DNA of 64,000 nucleotides from an uncultured Alphaproteobacteria bacterium (lineage in GTDB: Bacteria > Pseudomonadota > Alphaproteobacteria > Parvibaculales > Parvibaculaceae), in the NCBI GenBank assembly GCA_903889655.1, contig CAISYL010000245.1:1-64000 (forward strand), written 5' to 3'. The number at the start of each line of letters is the position of its first letter. The first letter of the stretch is position 1. The position numbers were made by a program, and so were the translations under genes. The notes below the pieces were generated by a model that had not been told where the DNA came from, searched no databases, and saw only the letters and a program-made list of their open reading frames with translations. Below, piece by piece: positions 62,455 to 64,000 of the stretch.

Positions 62455-63549
62455 ATGAGCAACGGAGCGGAGACGAGCCGCCAGGACCAGTTTTCGGGCA
62501 CCAAGGACGTCGTCGAATCTCATCGTTTCGACGCGTCGAAGCTTGAAGCCTATATGCGCGAGCATGTCGAAGGCTTCGCCGGTCCGCTCGAAGTGCGCCA
62601 GTTCAAGGGCGGCCAGTCGAACCCCACCTATCAGCTCATCACGCCCAACCGCAGATATGTGCTGCGCCGCAAGCCGCCGGGAAAGCTTCTTCCCTCGGCC
62701 CACGCCGTCGATCGGGAATACAAGGTCATCACAGCGCTTCACAGCGTCGGCTTCCCCGCGCCGCGCACCTATTGCCTGTGCGAGGACGACGGCGTCATCG
62801 GCACGGCCTTCTACATCATGGACATGGTCGAAGGCCGTGTGCTCTGGGAGCCGCTGCTCCCGGGCCAGGAGCCGGCGACGCGCTCCAGGATCTACGCGTC
62901 GCTCAACGAGACGCTGGCGCAGCTTCACATGGTCGACTACGAGGCCGTCGGCCTCGCCGATTTCGGCAAGCCCGGCAATTATTTCATCCGCCAGATCTCG
63001 CGCTGGTCGAAGCAATATGTCGCTTCGGAGACCGAAACCATCGTCGAGATGAACAAGCTGATGGAGTGGTTGCCGGAGAACGTGCCGCAGGAGGATTCGA
63101 CCTCCATCGTTCATGGCGACTACCGGCTCGACAACACGATCCTGCATCCGACCGAGCCGAAGGTCATCGCCGTTCTCGACTGGGAACTCTCGACGCTCGG
63201 CCATCCGCTCGGCGACTTCACCTATAGCTGCATGCAATGGGTGATGCCGGGCCAGGGCACCGGCGGCGGCACGGGCTCGATCGCGACGGCCGACCTGAAG
63301 AGCCTCGGCATTCCGACGCTCGACGACTACATCAAGATGTATTGCGAGCGCACGAACCGCTCGGGTATCGACAATCTCGATTTCTATTTCGCCTACAACT
63401 TCTTCCGCCTTGCAGGGATTCTGCAGGGCATCGCGGGCCGCGTGCGCGACGGCACGGCGTCGAGCGAACATGCAAAGACCATGTCGCAGAACGTCCGTCC
63501 GCTCGCTCAGGAAGCATGGAAATACGCCCTGCGTGCAGGCGCCAAATAA
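62455..63549 (+). CDS. APH-type phosphotransferase (ACAD10/11 N-domain-like)
   Basis: Kinase-fold phosphotransferase of 364 residues. FKGGQSNPTYQLITPNRRYVLRRKPPG binds nucleotide, the catalytic loop HGDYRLDN is near residue 220, and VLDWELSTLGHPLGD near 242 is the metal-binding Asp line. Similar domains occur fused to acyl-CoA dehydrogenases in animals, where they phosphorylate 4-hydroxyacyl-CoA. In bacteria the same role is possible but not shown. GGGAGG ribosome site. Confidence 0.9.
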   Translation: MSNGAETSRQDQFSGTKDVVESHRFDASKLEAYMREHVEGFAGPLEVRQFKGGQSNPTYQLITPNRRYVLRRKPPGKLLPSAHAVDREYKVITALHSVGFPAPRTYCLCEDDGVIGTAFYIMDMVEGRVLWEPLLPGQEPATRSRIYASLNETLAQLHMVDYEAVGLADFGKPGNYFIRQISRWSKQYVASETETIVEMNKLMEWLPENVPQEDSTSIVHGDYRLDNTILHPTEPKVIAVLDWELSTLGHPLGDFTYSCMQWVMPGQGTGGGTGSIATADLKSLGIPTLDDYIKMYCERTNRSGIDNLDFYFAYNFFRLAGILQGIAGRVRDGTASSEHAKTMSQNVRPLAQEAWKYALRAGAK

Positions 63550-63578
63550 TAACAAGAACGAAGAGGACCGGTAAAAAT

Positions 63579-64000
63579 ATGAGTTGGTTGCGTCACGGCT
63601 TTGAGATCAACACGGACAAGACGAAGCTCGACAAGGATTCGATCCTGCGGATGCTTCGCGCCACCTATTGGGCGAGCGAAGTGCCGGCGGACGATCTCTG
63701 GGAGAGCATCCTGAATTCGCGCTCCTACGGCATGTATTCGCCGGACGGCGAACAGGCGGGCTTCGCCCGCCTCGTCACCGACATGACGCGCTTTGCCTGG
63801 TTCAGCGATGTCTATGTCCTGCCCGTGCACCGCGGTCACGGTCTTGGCAAGTGGCTCGTCGAAACGGTCGTCAACGATCCGGCCATTACGAAAGTCCGCC
63901 GCATCATGCTCAGCACGAAGGACGGCCACGCACTCTACGAACGCATGGGCTTCTCGGTGCTTGCCGGCGAAGAAGCCACCAAGATGATGATGCTGATGCG
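63579..64000 (+). CDS. GNAT family N-acetyltransferase, cut by window edge
   Basis: First 140 codons of a GNAT protein. The acetyl-CoA binding segment appears as VYVLPVHRGHGLGKWLVETVV, and DGHALYERMGFSVLAGEEATKMMML is the usual C-terminal strand. No stop codon is visible at the edge. The ATG at 63579 has an AGAGGA ribosome site. It follows the phosphotransferase gene by 29 bp. Acceptor unknown. Confidence 0.9.
   Translation, partial: MSWLRHGFEINTDKTKLDKDSILRMLRATYWASEVPADDLWESILNSRSYGMYSPDGEQAGFARLVTDMTRFAWFSDVYVLPVHRGHGLGKWLVETVVNDPAITKVRRIMLSTKDGHALYERMGFSVLAGEEATKMMMLM

Noticed and set aside
1-64000. CRISPR arrays, tRNA, rRNA, prophage or insertion sequences
   Set aside because: No direct-repeat/spacer pattern, cloverleaf, transposase or phage structural gene was recognised anywhere in the window.

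Overview
The window is a high-GC, gene-dense stretch of an alphaproteobacterial chromosome. Supporting this are the adjacent gyrB-recF-dnaN-dnaA and rpsT block, an Irr-type Fur protein with an Irr-box-like operator, DUF2093 and DUF4170 proteins, fused RfaE-independent lipid A/Kdo genes behind a MsbA-like exporter, and CtrA-like TTAA-N7-TTAA half-site pairs. A Rhizobiales-like organism of the Parvibaculum type fits the gene content, but this genus guess is an inference from memory of gene families. No rRNA, tRNA, CRISPR array, prophage or insertion sequence was seen.

Layout. 1-6.9 kb: replication block read leftward (gyrB start, recF, dnaN, dnaA, a rhodanese, rpsT). 6.9-13.6 kb: mutM diverging from ubiE-ubiB, then coaBC-dut, then an Rrf2 regulator with cysK. 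13.6-21.4 kb: accessory metabolism (SBF-like transporter, HxlR-regulated SDR/thioesterase, DUF899, ArsR-SRPBCC pair, aldo/keto reductase, MoeB-like protein, membrane acyltransferase). 21.5-22.6 kb: a 62-bp tandem repeat that overlaps the end of a 2-hydroxyacid dehydrogenase gene. 22.8-26.6 kb: an SH3 protein, then a rubrerythrin / CCG-FeS / DUF3501 operon beside irr, with two Irr-box-like palindromes. 26.8-29.9 kb: fabA-fabB-fabI and a VOC protein. 30-34.8 kb: an RcnB-like protein, then the rbfA-truB-rpsO-pnp translation/RNA-decay block read leftward. 35-41.7 kb: MaoC hydratase-ribF-methyltransferase, HdeD, an enoyl-CoA hydratase, DUF1993, a UbiD decarboxylase, plus two families of palindromic intergenic repeats. 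41.9-44.5 kb: three tandem secreted transglutaminase-like cysteine proteinases, each with a similar TTAA-N7-(G/T)(T/A)AA motif 45-54 bp upstream. 45-49 kb: two YceI proteins with a cytochrome b561, a macro-domain protein and a MAPEG protein. 49.2-58.4 kb: an envelope cluster (pmbA, cysQ-like, DUF4170, tspO, msbA-like, LPLAT, waaA, lpxK, lpxL-like). 58.4-64 kb: M23 peptidase, DUF2093, xseA, purD, an APH-type kinase and a GNAT protein cut by the window edge.

Most of the window is core housekeeping. The three signals I rate highest are the triple protease array with its shared upstream motif, the paired Irr-box-like palindromes (one embedding the irr stop codon) in front of the rubrerythrin operon, and the tandem repeat that duplicates a gene's 3' end together with its hairpin.
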